A DNA stretch of 64,000 nucleotides from Coffea arabica (GCF_036785885.1 NC_092324.1:33717001-33781000); one strand, 5' to 3'; numbered from the stretch's first letter, positions 23,701-36,276 are shown. The notes: a model not told the origin generated them from the letters alone. Numbers and translations are program-made.

Positions 23701-26303
23701 ATTTCCTTCCATGCTGGGTTGCAGGTCATAGTAAGAAAGATGTCTGGTTTTCCATATTTTTGCACAAGAGACATTGCATCAAGATATCGCCGTCTCATGT
23801 CCCTTGGTCCACCTATAAAAGAAGCTGGTAATATCGTTCGACGGCCAACTTTAGAAGCACTGGTCTGGCCTATACAAATACTGTCCAGGACTCCTTGGAG
23901 GACCTCAGAACGAATGTTGTTTTGGCGATTTCTATGAAAATCAAGCCTAGACGTCTCAATCTTAACATAACCATCTACTGCATACTGCTGCAATAATCTA
24001 AGCGAGTGCAACAACATTGAATCATCACTGTCCCTCATCTGAAATCTGTAACAATAGTATTCTCTAGCTGACACCGTGTTTTCCTCATTTTTTGCACAAT
24101 CAGCAGCTAGAGAAAAAGCACGAGCAACCATTTACTTTGATGATTTTTTATAATGTAAAAAATAGTGGTTAAATTCAATTGTTTAGAAGTAGCAAGAAAT
24201 AACTTGCCTCTTTGTTCCCGTTCCATTAAGGCTGATGCAGAATTAACTGAAGATGGATGAATATCGATGTCTTCCTCACAATAATCATCTTTTCTCTTTC
24301 TTTTTTGGGCTCTTTTAATCCCAGGGTGCCATCCGCATTCGCCACGTGGAAAAAGAAGAGGGTATTGTAATGGATCATAGCAGCCATAGTAATGTTTAAT
24401 TTTGTAGTTGCTATTTGAATGCGCATAAACCTGAATATGAGCTCCCGTATGACCGGTTTCATCTTGATTTTCAGTCCATATCGCTGCAACTTGGGAGGCA
24501 GAAGGCAGATTATAAACCCGTTGATCAAGGGTGGGATAACAATTAAGCACAATGCTAAGGTTGTTAATGTTTGGAACATGCCTTAAATTTTTGAAGAATT
24601 TAGCATAAGGATTGTCGCTAAGAATGCGCATAAGGAGTCTTAAAGTGCTTTCTCGCAACTTATCAGATGCAGCAATCCTCTTTGCTAATTCTTCATCAGT
24701 GTCAAAAAAGTAGAGCTGAATCCCAGATGCTCTATCATCCGACTGAAGAAGGCCATTAAGAAAATGATAAACCTCGTGTTTTTTGTTAGTTCAGGATCAT
24801 ATTTAGCAGCAAATGATGTGAAGCCTAAGTTATTGTTGTAAGTGCGAGCATTATTTCTAAAATGAAAGCTTTCCTCATCATTACCAATAAATAAGTGCTT
24901 CAAATCATAAGGCATAGGAGGAGTAACAAGAGAAATTTCTCCTCCAGAGCAACAAAAAGTAGGAGGTTCCAAATGGAATCTCTTGGCTCCGCAATGGTCA
25001 CACGAAGGAGCATCAGGCAGAACCAAAGATACATTAGGAATCTCGTTCACGATTGAGAGATTTGGCTGACCGCGCCTGCGCTTTCTTCCTATAATTTTTT
25101 GTATGTGGTTGACAAACAGGTTGAGTTAAAGCTCTGTATAACGAGGCAAGAACGGAGCCTAAAGATGGCGGCAGCTAAACGAGAAACAATACTGAACCTG
25201 CATTTTCTGTTCTCACGGCGGAAACACTACCACGCTTCTTGCTATACTCAGAAAGGCTAGGCAATGGATCAAGGGAATCGTTCCTTTTTTTTCTCCTTGC
25301 CTGGCGAGAACAATTTGCTGCAAGTTGATTAAACTCTCTCCTTGGGAAAGAAGAGGGTTCTGTGGATAATAAGAGCGAACAAGATGAGCACCACAGCTGA
25401 GCAGGGTTGTGTATGCGAAGAGTTAATACGCAGTAAAAAATGTTGAGGAGGTGAAAGAGCAAGCAATTAGCCTGAAAGTTATAGCTTTAAAAGAACTGAA
25501 TAGGGAGCGTTTAAGAAAGGGATTGCACGAAAGGAAAGCCAAATATCTGGAAGCATTTGGTAATGCACGATTTTATTTTCACCAACAGGTTAATATTTTG
25601 AAACTGGAATTTTCTATTGTGGAGAGTACAGGTAGGAAAATGCGCAGATGCTAATTAAGTAAGGTTATAATTGGTCAGAGTCTGATTCTGAACAGGAAAG
25701 GTTTGGAAGGTTCTAAGTGTTTTGAGAAGGGCTAGGGAGAAGGCATTTATTGAAAAGAAGTATAGGAGCGTGCAAACAAAAGAGAGCTAATTTACAGGAA
25801 TACAGAGTACTTAGCAATAAATAGGAAGGCAGAGAAGCAGGAATGATATGAAAGAGGAAAGGCCAAGCCAAGTACAACAATAAACTAATTAATAAAAAAG
25901 CAATACCTTTATTAAGGGATATAGCATCACTGGAAGTTGTTTTTTTCCTAGAAGAAGAAGATGACGAAGCATGATCATCGAAGAAATTAGGTACAGCAGA
26001 AGAAATGCAGGGCAGCTGTCGATTATCTGTAATAACACTATCGACTGGAACCAAGCATTCTCCATTTTGTAGTGCATTAGAAAGCACATCAGCTTGAGCA
26101 TGAGTGTCAGAAGGTTTATCATGACTATATGAGAAACAAACAGAAGGTTCCACAGCAGTAGGCAGAATCTTTTGAACACGAGACAGGAAAAGGCTCTGTT
26201 TTTTCTTCGCAGCTCTAGCTTCTCGTAGAGAGCGCAGAAATTCTGCTTTCTTGGCAGGCGGCATTTCTGCGTATTTTTTTCGGCGCAAGGCATTTTTATC
26301 CAT
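20701..26303 (-). pseudogene. Helitron RepHel (HUH endonuclease plus PIF1-type helicase), frameshifted
   Basis: Readable minus-strand exons: 26303-25907, 25359-25198, 25088-24208, 24106-21506 and 21412-20701. Introns 25360-25906, 25089-25197 and 21413-21505 are GT-AG; 24107-24207 is GC-AG (GCAAGT). The Rep part has the HUH motif FPHAHLLLIL and the twin-tyrosine motif KYMYKYVFKG; upstream lies a CxxC pair (CDHCGAKRF). The helicase has Walker A GPGGTGKT, the DEAP box, motif III FGGDFHQTLPV, LTQNMRA and the C-terminal LTINKSQGQTLDYVG ... YVALSRA. Two apparent one-base losses break the frame: in an A run near 24785 and in a T run near 22256, between Rep and helicase. The product would initiate rolling-circle transposition in the nucleus; this copy is probably defective unless these are sequencing errors. 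Confidence 0.88.
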
Positions 26304-27686
26304 CTAATTCCAGCTAAAAAGGGTAGCAGCAACCCGAAGGTATTAAGTAAGCATGCGAAGATGAAATTTAACAGCAAGGAACAAGCCAATAAGAGTCGTT
26401 TAACGCAATAACACACACCTGATTAATGCAAAAGCTAAGAGAAAGAATGGACAACCAAAGGCAAGCAGTAGTAATGAGATAATAAACGCTGCATGGATAA
26501 CCAAGGAAGCCACAAAGCGGGAAACTTGCAACAGGGGGAAAAGGGAAAAAGCATGCATGATTAATTAATTAATATAACAAAACACACCAGCGCATACTAA
26601 AAGTAAACAAGCTAACAGCGCAGGTACATGCTAAGGAAAAGTCAAGGGAGAAAAACGAGAAGGGAAGCAACACTACCTGAGCCAAACACAGAAGCAGGAA
26701 CACCTCAGCGAATATAAAACAGCAACAACAAGGCGGACAGAATTTCTTGCCGTCAAAAAAAAAAAAGGAGAAACAAACGAAAAGCAAATGTGACATAAGG
26801 CAGAGTACAGTGGAGAGGAGCAAATAATTTCGAAAAATGCAGTCAAAGAATAAAACAAGGATAGAGATACTAACCTGTACTCAAAAAAGGAGGAGCTGAC
26901 AGGAGAATCTGAAGATGGAAAAAGCTACAGAAGAACAAGATATTTCAAAAGTCATGTACAGCAGAGGATCTTGTAAGCAAGGAAAAGAAAAAGATTCCAA
27001 AAAGGAATAGGTTCCTAGTAAAAAAGAAGGAGCAAGGCAAAAAAAGAGATAAACCATGAATTTATTTAGAACAAAGCAAACGGAAGAGAACAACGAAAAA
27101 TTCATAGCATGCAGTAAACCATGCCTACCAGGTGTTAGCCGAAAGTTGCAGAGATGCAAGCAAGCTTCCAAACAGGAAGAAGTCTAGCCAATCGTTTACG
27201 GAAGAGGAAGAGAACAACAAGCAAAAGTAAAACAAACAACACTAACATAATGCAGGACTACCAAAAGCCAACGGACAACTGACGCTGAGAGGACGAAGGT
27301 TGTACGGGAATTTTTTCAGCAGGCTCAGCAACAGCGAAAAGGAAAAAGAGAAGAAAGAGGAGAAAGTCATTCTTTGTCAGCATTTGACACCGTTTAGAAA
27401 GGCAATTTTACACAAACAGGCCATTCAAAGCAAGAGGGCCTCTAATGCAGAATCTGCAATATTAGCATAATACTCAGGGTAAAATTGTCATTTCAGTTTC
27501 CATGACCACCTAACCGCTGTCATTCAAGATCAAGATCAAGAAGACATATCACACCTGCTACCATCTGTCATAACCACTACTCTCAGAACTCTCTTCTTCA
27601 TATCACCAATCTTATACTAAACTTCCAGTGTCAGTTCTAGTCGTATATAGTCCTTTCTCATATTATATTATATTATAATAATAAGA
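26304..27686. other. Helitron 5' region
   Basis: This stretch lies upstream of RepHel on the minus strand and presumably carries its promoter and leader. It is A/G-rich on the + strand with several small frames but no family motifs. The 5' terminus of the Helitron should lie here or slightly beyond. Confidence 0.5.
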
Positions 27687-28600
27687 AACCAAAATGGGAA
27701 CGGAACCAGAATACAACACAAGGAAGGAAAAAAACAACTTATAATTGGAGAAGAGAACATAAAGTTGGACGAACACTCTCCAACCAATCATGTTTGGCCA
27801 CATCACCAACAGTACACACTCTTGAGGCATGGCATTCACCCTTTTATACATATGCTAATGAGAGGACTGCTCCTCTGGCGAATGCCTTTATGCGCAAAAG
27901 ATAAAGCACATTATATATCTTTCACATCTGATGTGATGTGGTGGCGGAACCCACTTAATAACATGGCAATGTGATTTTAAACTCATGCAAAGCTGTCGGC
28001 AACAAATCCGGACAAGGGGCACAAAGGTGCAATCGTTTGTGCCGGTTATATTCATTTTTCACTGTACATAATTTTTATTGCACACGATATAATTTACTTT
28101 GCACATAATGTAATTCTACAACATTTTTTTGTGGACCCCACACATAACGTGAAAATCGAGTTACATGATATAATCTGAGACATAATGTAATTCTACAACA
28201 TTTTTTTGTAGACCCCACACATAACATGAAAATCGAGTTACATGATATAATCTGAGCCGCACAATTTTTTGAGGCCATATCGTGGCCGTGAACTTTCATG
28301 TTCCTGCCCCATTTCCAACAAATCCATCATTTTGTGGGAAAGGTTCGAACCAAAGGACCTGACTTCCATGGAGAATTGAGTCTAACTCCACACAAATGGA
28401 AAATAAACTTGAGAAGAACACGTGTGTTGCTGACATCAAGGTATTTATAGTATAGAAAGGATTGAAATCACATCTAGACAAATAGCTGTTGAAAGCAGAG
28501 GTAATAACCGGTGCAAACGGTCAAAAGAAAAGGCGCTTGTCTTGATAGACAACCACAGAAAATTTTTTTTGAAGTTTTCTTTTTTTTAAAGGTTTTTTTG
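27687..28600. other. Intergenic spacer with a short tandem repeat
   Basis: No gene is recognised. It holds a two-unit 77-bp tandem repeat (28104-28257, listed separately) and T-rich tracts up to the start of similarity with copy B near 28600. Confidence 0.5.
28104..28257 (+). repeat. 77-bp tandem repeat, two units
   Basis: Units 28104-28180 and 28181-28257 both start CATAATGTAATTCTACAACA and both contain ACCCCACACATAAC and CGAGTTACATGATATAATCTGAG. They differ at only a few positions. No function suggested. Confidence 0.85.
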
Positions 28601-29935
28601 GTATGCTAGGTGCGGTCCTTCTGTATTTTCCTTTCTTTCTTTTTATTGCTTTTATCTCCAACCATTTCGAGCACATGTTCTTTGCAGCCACTGAAGCAGT
28701 GTCGGTTGCGTGTCCCCCCTTTTCTGTGAAATTACAGTCTTTATCCTTGAGGCAGGTTGCCGTCAGCCTTCAACTCTGCCACTTGCTTCTCTTCATCTAT
28801 CTATATTTCAAGTCTTTCATAATTCATCCATCTCGTCTTACCTTTATTTTCTTTCGTCCTTTTTTTTCTTGTCGGGGAGTACTCAATTTTTTCGCCAGAT
28901 TCTGGTGAAGAAGTAGGAAGACAGAAATTTTGGTTATTACCACCAAAGGAGACCAAAGAAATTTTGGTCAGGCAGGTTGCATTAGGTTTGCAGTTTTCTT
29001 CGTAAATATTTTTGGATTGCAGCTTTTTACTAAAATAATTTTTTGCGTTCTTTTATAAATATATTTTTTATTCATCTTTTAATTTCACATATATCAAATC
29101 ACTACAATATTTTTTTTTTAACAAAAACTTCTAAAAATAATAATTCAAACGAGCTCTTAATTATAATAATAAAGCACCCTAGTAGTTTCGTGCGGTTATT
29201 TTTCTTCAATGTATAAGCCTTCCTACGGCCAGCAAAGAACAATAAACCGGTTTAAACCTTGCTTTAACAGGAGGGCCTACTCGGAAAATCTGAGCAATCA
29301 AAGTATGCTCATCACTCTTCGTTTGAGAGGCATATATCTTATCAAAGTATGCTTGTTCTAGAATAAGTAATCATTGCACTATATCTTATCTTATCTTATC
29401 TTACCTACTATCTTATCTTATGTTTGTTCTAGAACAATCTTATCTTATGTTTGTTCTAGAACAAGTAATCATCGCACTATATCTTATCTTATCTTATCTT
29501 ACCTATATCTTATCTTACCTACTATAAAGTGTGAGTTTGCAACTGCGGTTCCAATTGAATTGATCGATTTCATTCCCATATTCTTGTTCTGATTGGTTGT
29601 TGTCATTATCTTGGTCTAGTCGTGAATTTTGTGAAATTGTTTAGCATGTTGGTCATTTGGATATGTGATGGTAGGGTTTTTTTGGTATTTGAACTGTGCT
29701 GGTAATTGCATGGGTTGTGTTTGATGCCAAGTGGCAGTTGTAATATTGGGTTTTCATGATTTGTGCAGTGCAAATTGCCCTTTCTGTTTTTTTTCCCCTT
29801 TGTCAATAGTCCTCACCACCTAAACAAGTGTTTTTTTTTTCTTTATCTCATTTATTCTCAACTCTCTCCACTTTCAGTAGTTGCAACATCCTCTTCTTTC
29901 TATCAATCTTTTGTAAATTTTGGGGCGCCGAATGC
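28600..29935 (+). repeat. Segmental duplication copy A, distal block
   Basis: Collinear with 53695-55353. Shared sequence includes TTCTTTCTTTTTATTGCTTT, the ATTACCACCAAAGG segment, the TCTTA-repeat tract, TGGTCATTTGGATATGTGAT and TCTCAACTCTCTCCACT. In copy B it follows the sulfotransferase flank almost directly. In copy A it is separated from that flank by about 19 kb holding the Pin2 gene and the Helitron. No protein-coding gene is recognised in it. Confidence 0.85.
29382..29525 (+). repeat. TCTTA pentanucleotide array
   Basis: Several runs of TATCTTATCTTATCTTA are interspersed with two copies of TGTTTGTTCTAGAACAA. The equivalent tract in copy B (about 54281-54315) is shorter, so this array expanded in A or contracted in B. 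Confidence 0.85.
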
Positions 29936-30380
29936 CATAGGTAATTAGTTTAGGATTAAATTTATATATACTGTAAGTGTATACACTATTACCATTAAAT
30001 ATATGACATATGAATAAAATTTGAATTTGACATCTAAAATTTGCTCACGTGTCATCTATCTAACCATGATAGTGTATATAAAATTTACTCATAAGTTTAT
30101 GTGAATTTCCAGGACCTAAAGGCATTACAATTTCTTTTGTTTCACTTTTTTTTTGGTTTTTTCCCTTGGATATGGGGAATTTGGTCGTAAAATTAATCTG
30201 GCTTTTTGATTCACTTTTTCAGGTTTTTGACGGGCTACTGCTATTCATAAATAATTGACTCAATTTAGAATTTATGATAGAATTGACTCAAATAAGAATT
30301 TATGGTGGTTGACTCAAATAAGAATTTATGGTGGCTGAAATAATACTAATATTGTAAAACTTGAGTCTTTTAACTAATGG

Positions 30381-31049
30381 TGATACAAATTCCCCTAGGA
30401 TGAAACAAATTTGCAATCCCACAGGAAACCCCAATTCGAAAGGGGATATGTTTGGATGAAATTTGGATGGAATTTCGGTAGGCTGGCCACAATTTGGGTG
30501 ACTACCAAATTGATCCGGCACTCAATCTATTCAAGAATACGCACAAAGTGAAACGAGATTTGGAATCAAGCAAGAGAATCCACTCAAACATAGGGGAGAC
30601 TCAATGCCTCTCAATCGTAGAACTATCATTCTTTACACCGTTACTTAAAAGAGATAGCAACCTAGATTAAGCCTCATAGGTCGAACCTAACAAACCAAAC
30701 AAACAACTGACTCAATCATTTGCCCATTAAACTCAAAGGCTTAACACAAGATTGGCCTTTTATTAACTAAAACAACTATCTAAATAACTAAGTAGAAAAC
30801 CAAACAATAACTAAATGATAGGAAGAAACCACGAACGGTTAGATTCAAATGCCACCGGTTAAGTTTAGAAACTTAATCTTCTTACTCGAGTTATGCCAAC
30901 GTCTTCCAAGCTCTTTAATCTATTTAGCACGAACTTCCTTTAAATTGAATGGCTTATCCATCAAGTACTTGAGTTTGAATTTGAACATGAACTTGAAGCG
31001 AGTTGGTTCTTTGACCCTCAAGCTCATTATAACCTTGATATCTGCATCA
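30381..31049 (-). repeat. 3' LTR of the non-autonomous element
   Basis: 669 bp, starting TGATACAAATTCCCC on the + strand and ending GATATCTGCATCA. It matches 36277-36961 throughout. The hAT element entered overlapping its last base. Confidence 0.8.
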
Positions 31050-31056
31050 TTCACTC

Positions 31057-34000
31057 CAGGGGCGGAGGGAAGGGGGTGGCCAGGGGGGGCAACCGCCCCC
31101 CCCCTCCAATTGTTTAAAAAAAATTTCTGAGTAAAATTTTTTTTGTTATTATGTTTCACCCCCCCCAAAATTGATCAAAAAATTCACTTTGCCCCCCCAA
31201 GGGCCCAAACAATAATGTTTGGTGGGATTACTTGTTTGCTTCGTGTCTGTCCATAGTTAGAAGCTAAGCTAAGCTAAAAGGGAGGCTTTCGAGTGAAAAA
31301 TGGTCAGGAGTCACATCGAACAACTGGCTACAAACAAGAAATCAAAACCCAAAGGCAAAGGAAACACCCACTGGCCAGTGCCCACCTCCTCGGATTTTTC
31401 TGTTGTAGTAGAGATGTACATACATTTTATGAAGGCCTCATTGCTCTACTAATAATAACGTGGCAATTTGAATCTGCAAGTCATCAAATTCCTCGTCAAG
31501 TTTTGAAGTGCTTAAAAAACACGGAGCAACTCTGTCTAGTTTGTTGCTGTACACTTGGTATCTTTCACTGCTATCTACTAGCAGTATATTATACTACTTC
31601 CTCGCTACTGCGCAAAGAAAAGATTACACAGAAGAAGAACCTACAGACAGACTCCTTTAATTCTCTCCCGCTGGTGAAGCCGTTTCTGGGGATACAATGT
31701 CGCAGGAATTTCAAGCTATTACCATTTACCAGGTTAGTTTGACATTCCATTTATTTAGTGAAATGTGGGTGTAAAAAGTTCGCCCGCCAGTTGTTTGATG
31801 AATTGCTCGAGAGGGACTTGTATTGTTTTTCGTACTTGGACTTCTGAATTCGAGTGATAAGCATTTATTTTAGTTGATTCTGAGACTGGTTTCCTTTTCC
31901 AATTTTCATACTAATTTATTTTGAGGATCCTGTTGGCTTTCTTGGGTGATGGCCGGGCTTTTCAGACAGGCTGAATGGCCAAATTTGTAACGGAATTAGG
32001 GAAACCAGTCTTTTGCATTGGTCAAATTCCCATCTCTATAGGCCATAACCAGCATTTCTCAATCAATTTTATTTCGATTACAGGTTGTTGTTTTGTTGCA
32101 AATATAGCAGTAATGGCCAACAGGACAATTGATTCTTTTTTCAAAAAAAGACGTCTAGAACCAAGTGGAAGTGGTGAAACTCCTTGTCCTCTTCGTGATT
32201 CTTCTCCTAAGCATCAAACAAAGAAATTTTGTAGAGCTGAATCATTAGAGTTTGATATTTCATCCATAGAACGTGATCCTGGAATGCGAAAATCCATTTG
32301 GAAATATCTAGAGCATCAAAGGGATGAGGTACGGAGAGCATATATTAAGTTTGGGCCATACCAACATGAGCTTCCAAGTGAATCAATGGTTATTGACAAG
32401 AAGGGCCGACGTTTTCTTTTCTCTTGGTATAAATTGTTTCCAGATTGGTTGGAATTTTCTCCAACAAAGAATGCTACCTTTTGTCTTCCTTGCTCATTTT
32501 TTTCCAAGCCAACGGACCGTTTTGGATCAATGGCCTTCACAACTAGTGGATTTAGATCATGGAAGAAGATAAATGATGGAAAAAATTGTGTTTTTTTAAA
32601 TCACATTGGAAAAGATCCTAACTCATCACACAAAGTGGCAATGCAATGCTATCATGATTTGAGAAACTCATTGCAACATCTTGATAAAATTATTGAGAAG
32701 CAAAATTCTGAGCAGGTTGCAAAAAATCGATTGCAACTTCAAGTTTCCATAGATGCTGCAAAATGGTGTGCATTTCAAGCGGTGGCTTTTAGGGGTCATG
32801 ATGAAAGTTTAGATTCTAACAATCGAGGTAATTTTATTGAGTTGATCAATTATGTGTCTTCTTATAATGAAAAAGTGGCTACTGTGGTCCTTGATAATGC
32901 TCCTCAAAATGCATCTTATACTTCCCCTACGATCCAAAAGGAGATATTGTCCATTTGGTCGAGCAAGATACAAAAGTATATTCGAAAGGAGATTAGTGAT
33001 TCAAAATTTTCTATACTTGTTGATGATGCTCAAGATAGATCAAAAAGAGAGCAAATGGCTATTGTTCTTAGATTTGTGGACAAGCAAGACTATATTCGAG
33101 AGAGATTTTTTGACATTGTTCATGTGCACGAAACCAATTCCTTGACTTTGAAGAAGGAGATATGTGATGTCCTTTCTCGCCATAATCATAGTGTGCAAAA
33201 CATTCGTGGCCAAGGATATGATGGAGATAGAAACATGCATGGAGAATGGAATGGACTACAAGCAATATTTATTCAGGAGTGCCCCTATGCATATTATATT
33301 CACTGTTTTGCTCATCGACTGCAATTAACATTGGTAGCAACATCTCAAGAGGTAATTCCTATGGAACAATTCCTTACATACTTATCTCTTCTTATAAATT
33401 TAATTTCATCTTCTTGCAAACGTGTGGACCAACTTAGAGTTGCTAGAGCTACTAGAATTGCTGAATTGATTGCTATTGATGAACTTGAGACTGGTAGGGG
33501 TCAGAATCAGATTGGTACCTTAAAACGGCCAGGGACTACAAGATGGGGGGGTCTCATTTTAGTTCTATCTGTAGCTTATTCACAGAATATGAAGACATTT
33601 GCTCTGTCCTAATTGATGTTATCAATTATGGAAATACATCAACTCAAAGAAGTGAAATTGACAGAGTTTACGATTTCATGACATCCTTTGATTTTGTTCT
33701 TGTTATGCATATGATGAGGGACATTTTAGGATTTGAACAAGTACTTTCTCAAGCTTTACAATGCAAATCTCAAGATATTTTGAATGCCCTTAAATTGGTT
33801 TCAGTAACAAAGGATCGACTTCAAAGTAACAGAGATAATGGATGGAATGAATTGTTCACCAATGTAAAGACATTTTGTGATGCACGAAATATAGAGATGC
33901 CTGATATGAATGTCATTTATAAAGCAGGTCGAGGAAGAATTCGAAAACAAAATGATCCAATTACCATGGAGCATCACTACAGGATTGATGTGTTTTTGGC

Positions 34001-34734
34001 AATGGTTGACTCTCAAATACTTGAAATGAAGAATAGGTTAAAGGAAGATGTAATAGAGTTGCTTATTCTTAGTTCAGCATTGCACCCCAAAGATAATTTT
34101 CAGGCTTTTAATATTGAACAAATTTGTCAACTTGCAAACAAGTTTTATTTAGCTGACTTCACAGATCAAGAGAAGTTACACTTAAGAACTCAATTAGAGC
34201 TTTTCTAGATTGAGTTTTCATGTAATTCTCAGCTTCAAAATTTGTCATCACTTCAGGAGTTGTGCCAAGTGTTAGCAAAGACAAGAAAGTCAATGTGCTA
34301 TACTCTTATTGATAGATTGATTCGCCTTATTTTGACTCTTCCTGTTTCAATAGCTACAACAGAGTGTGCATTTTCTGCTATGAAAATCATCAAGACTTGT
34401 TTGCACTCTAGGATAGAGGAAGACTTTCTTGCTAACTCTATGATAATGTAAATTGAGAAAGAAATTGCTAGAACTTTTGATGTAAATTCAATCATTGATG
34501 ACTTTGATAAAATTAAAAGTCGTCATGCACAATTTCATATGTCCCACACAGTCAAATAGATTTGTAAATATGATGATATTTTTGTATATGTGAAACGTAT
34601 AAGTAATTTTCATTCTATATAAGGTTGTTTCTAATCTTTGGTATATATGTTCACATTATTTTTTTTGTAAATATATTTTACTTTCATTGCTATAGACTCG
34701 CCCCCCCCAAAGTTAATTCCTAGCTCCGCCACTG
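31057..34734 (+). mobile_element. hAT transposon
   Basis: The termini are short inverted repeats: CAGGGGCGGAG at the left and the inverse of CAGTGGCGGAG at the right. They are flanked by a perfect 8-bp duplication ATTCACTC (31049-31056 and 34735-34742). Eight-base duplications and CAG...CTG ends define hAT. Long G/C runs lie just inside both ends. It carries a damaged transposase (32113-34559), so it could only move in trans. Confidence 0.93.
32113..34559 (+). pseudogene. hAT transposase (TTF zinc finger / DUF4371 / dimerisation domain), broken
   Basis: The likely start is the ATG at 32113 (MANRTIDSFFKKRR), although the frame is open from 31975. In order: a TTF-type zinc-finger region (FLFSWYKLFPDWLEF, CLPCSFF), the RNase H-like DUF4371 core (ISDSKFSILVDDAQD, RGQGYDGDRNMHG, YYIHCFAHRLQL), and the C-terminal hAT dimerisation region (LILTLPVSIATTECAFSAMK). 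The usual length is about 750-800 residues, which the span allows. It is broken by a frameshift in a run of seven G (33545-33551) and by in-frame stops at 34206-34208 and 34449-34451. The relatives are zinc-finger MYM-type protein 1-like plant transposases. Confidence 0.88.
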
Positions 34735-34797
34735 ATTCACTCCCTAGAAAAGGATTTGTCCTCAAATCCAAGATGATACCAAATTAATGCCATCATG

Positions 34798-35398
34798 TCA
34801 TTCCATAATTTGGAATAATGTAAACTTGGACAGCAATTTTGGTTGAACAATTGCTAGAATCACATCTACACTTCCCTGCAAATCAACCACCAAATCCTTG
34901 TGATCAGTAGGAGGATGTTTCTCTTTGGCAACCAAATTCTTTGGTTCATTGATAAGCGGTTCCTTCTTGGAGTATTCATCAATTGATGTTAGCATGGACT
35001 CATGTTCGACCTCCTCAAGCTTCTCATCAATCAGTAGTGGGATAGGATTATTATCCTTTTGAGCAGTTTCATTGTGCTTGGAGCTATTTGAATTCTCCTT
35101 TCCTTGCATTATAGAAGGTGTACATAGGCTTTCCATACTGACTTCTCTGTGATCTATTCAGCTTTGGATTTACATTGGGAAGAAATTGCTGATGAATCTT
35201 CTCCTTCTTCCTTGAATAGGTCAGTCTTGAAGATGTGGAATACATGGAACCTTTCCTCTTGACATCCTTGCTCGCCATTCGATCAAGTTGTCTATGTATC
35301 GATTCAAAAGCTTCAACAGTGATTTTCTTAAGTTCTCCTTTTATTGTATCCATCATGAAATTAAGATCAAATTTTTGAGACCTCCTTTTGGCATACAT
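34798..35398 (-). pseudogene. gag-like fragments of the non-autonomous LTR element
   Basis: Two overlapping minus-strand frames (35398-35084 and 35136-34798). The first begins MYAKRRSQKFDLNFMMDTI and is Lys/Arg-rich; the second is acidic (Glu/Lys/Asp-rich). No zinc knuckle, protease or reverse transcriptase is seen. By position and orientation they are the coding remnant of the element's internal region; calling them gag is inference. Confidence 0.4.
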
Positions 35399-36276
35399 CT
35401 TTAACCTGCATGAAAGGTTAGTGGAACTAAAAATACCTCACACACTCAACCTCACGTGCATACCCTCAAGCACTCGTATTCACACTCTCTTTTTATGGTC
35501 TCATACTCATTCAATGCCTTGGCGTCTTGAATTCACTCATGATTTGGTTTCCCAAGGATTTAGTTGAATACACCAACCAATAAAGACCTCAATCATGGCC
35601 TAGAAAGTGAAAGAATAGAGTTGAAAATTTGGACAGCAATTCAACACGAAAATTTCAAGAACTAGGGATGAAAATTTTCTAAAGAAGGAGTTGATTTAAT
35701 GTTGGAAATTTTAGATTTCAGACTAGGAGTTAGACGTCTAAAGATTGCTGGAAAAATAAGGCTATGTTTCCTTAATTTGATTTGAAAACAATCCAATACA
35801 AGAAATATCAATATGATTAGGATTAGGGAAGAAACAAAAGTAGCCACAAAATTTGTAAGATTCGACTAGAATTAGGATTCACATGAATAAAGCAACAAAT
35901 AGAATTTTTTTTTAATGAAAAAACAGTAACTTGGGATGAACAATGCGATGAAGAGTACGTAGGAATAGTAATGCAAGAACAGTAACACTACAGTAATCGC
36001 TATAGTATTGATACAGCAACTGCTATAGTAACACTACAGTAGTTCGTTTTTTCTTTTAAATCAACAAGAAAAGGTAGCCATGAAATTAACACAATCACAA
36101 CAATGATGAACATAAAAGACAATGAGGAAATAGCAAGAACAATACAAATTGAAGATTTAAAACCCTAAAGACTGATAAACCCTAATTCACGAAATTTTTT
36201 CAAAAAGATTACAAGAAAAAGCAAGAAATTAAAAGCGATAAAACTTGTCACCTTGAGCCGAAACTCTAATGCCAAT

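Larger units (their letters stand above)
12334..27686 (-). mobile_element. Large RPA- and B3-carrying Helitron
   Basis: A rolling-circle transposon on the minus strand. Its 3' end is exact: on the minus strand it ends ...CACCTAG next to a T (base 12333 is A on the + strand), preceded 8 bases away by a GC-rich hairpin. From 5' to 3' it encodes RepHel (26303 to 20701), an RPA1-like protein (20569 to 18256), a double B3-like protein (17083 to 16026) and a second RPA1-like protein (14851 to 12784). The 5' end is not certain; a TC followed by an AT-rich tract on the minus strand at 27686 is my candidate, but the flanking base there is not the expected A. If right the element is about 15.35 kb. It is absent from copy B of the segmental duplication. 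Confidence 0.85.

Noticed and set aside
29382-29525. CRISPR-like appearance of regularly spaced TATCTTATCTTA and TGTTTGTTCTAGAACAA repeats
   Set aside because: It is a pentanucleotide tandem repeat in a plant nuclear context, with irregular spacing and no unique spacers.
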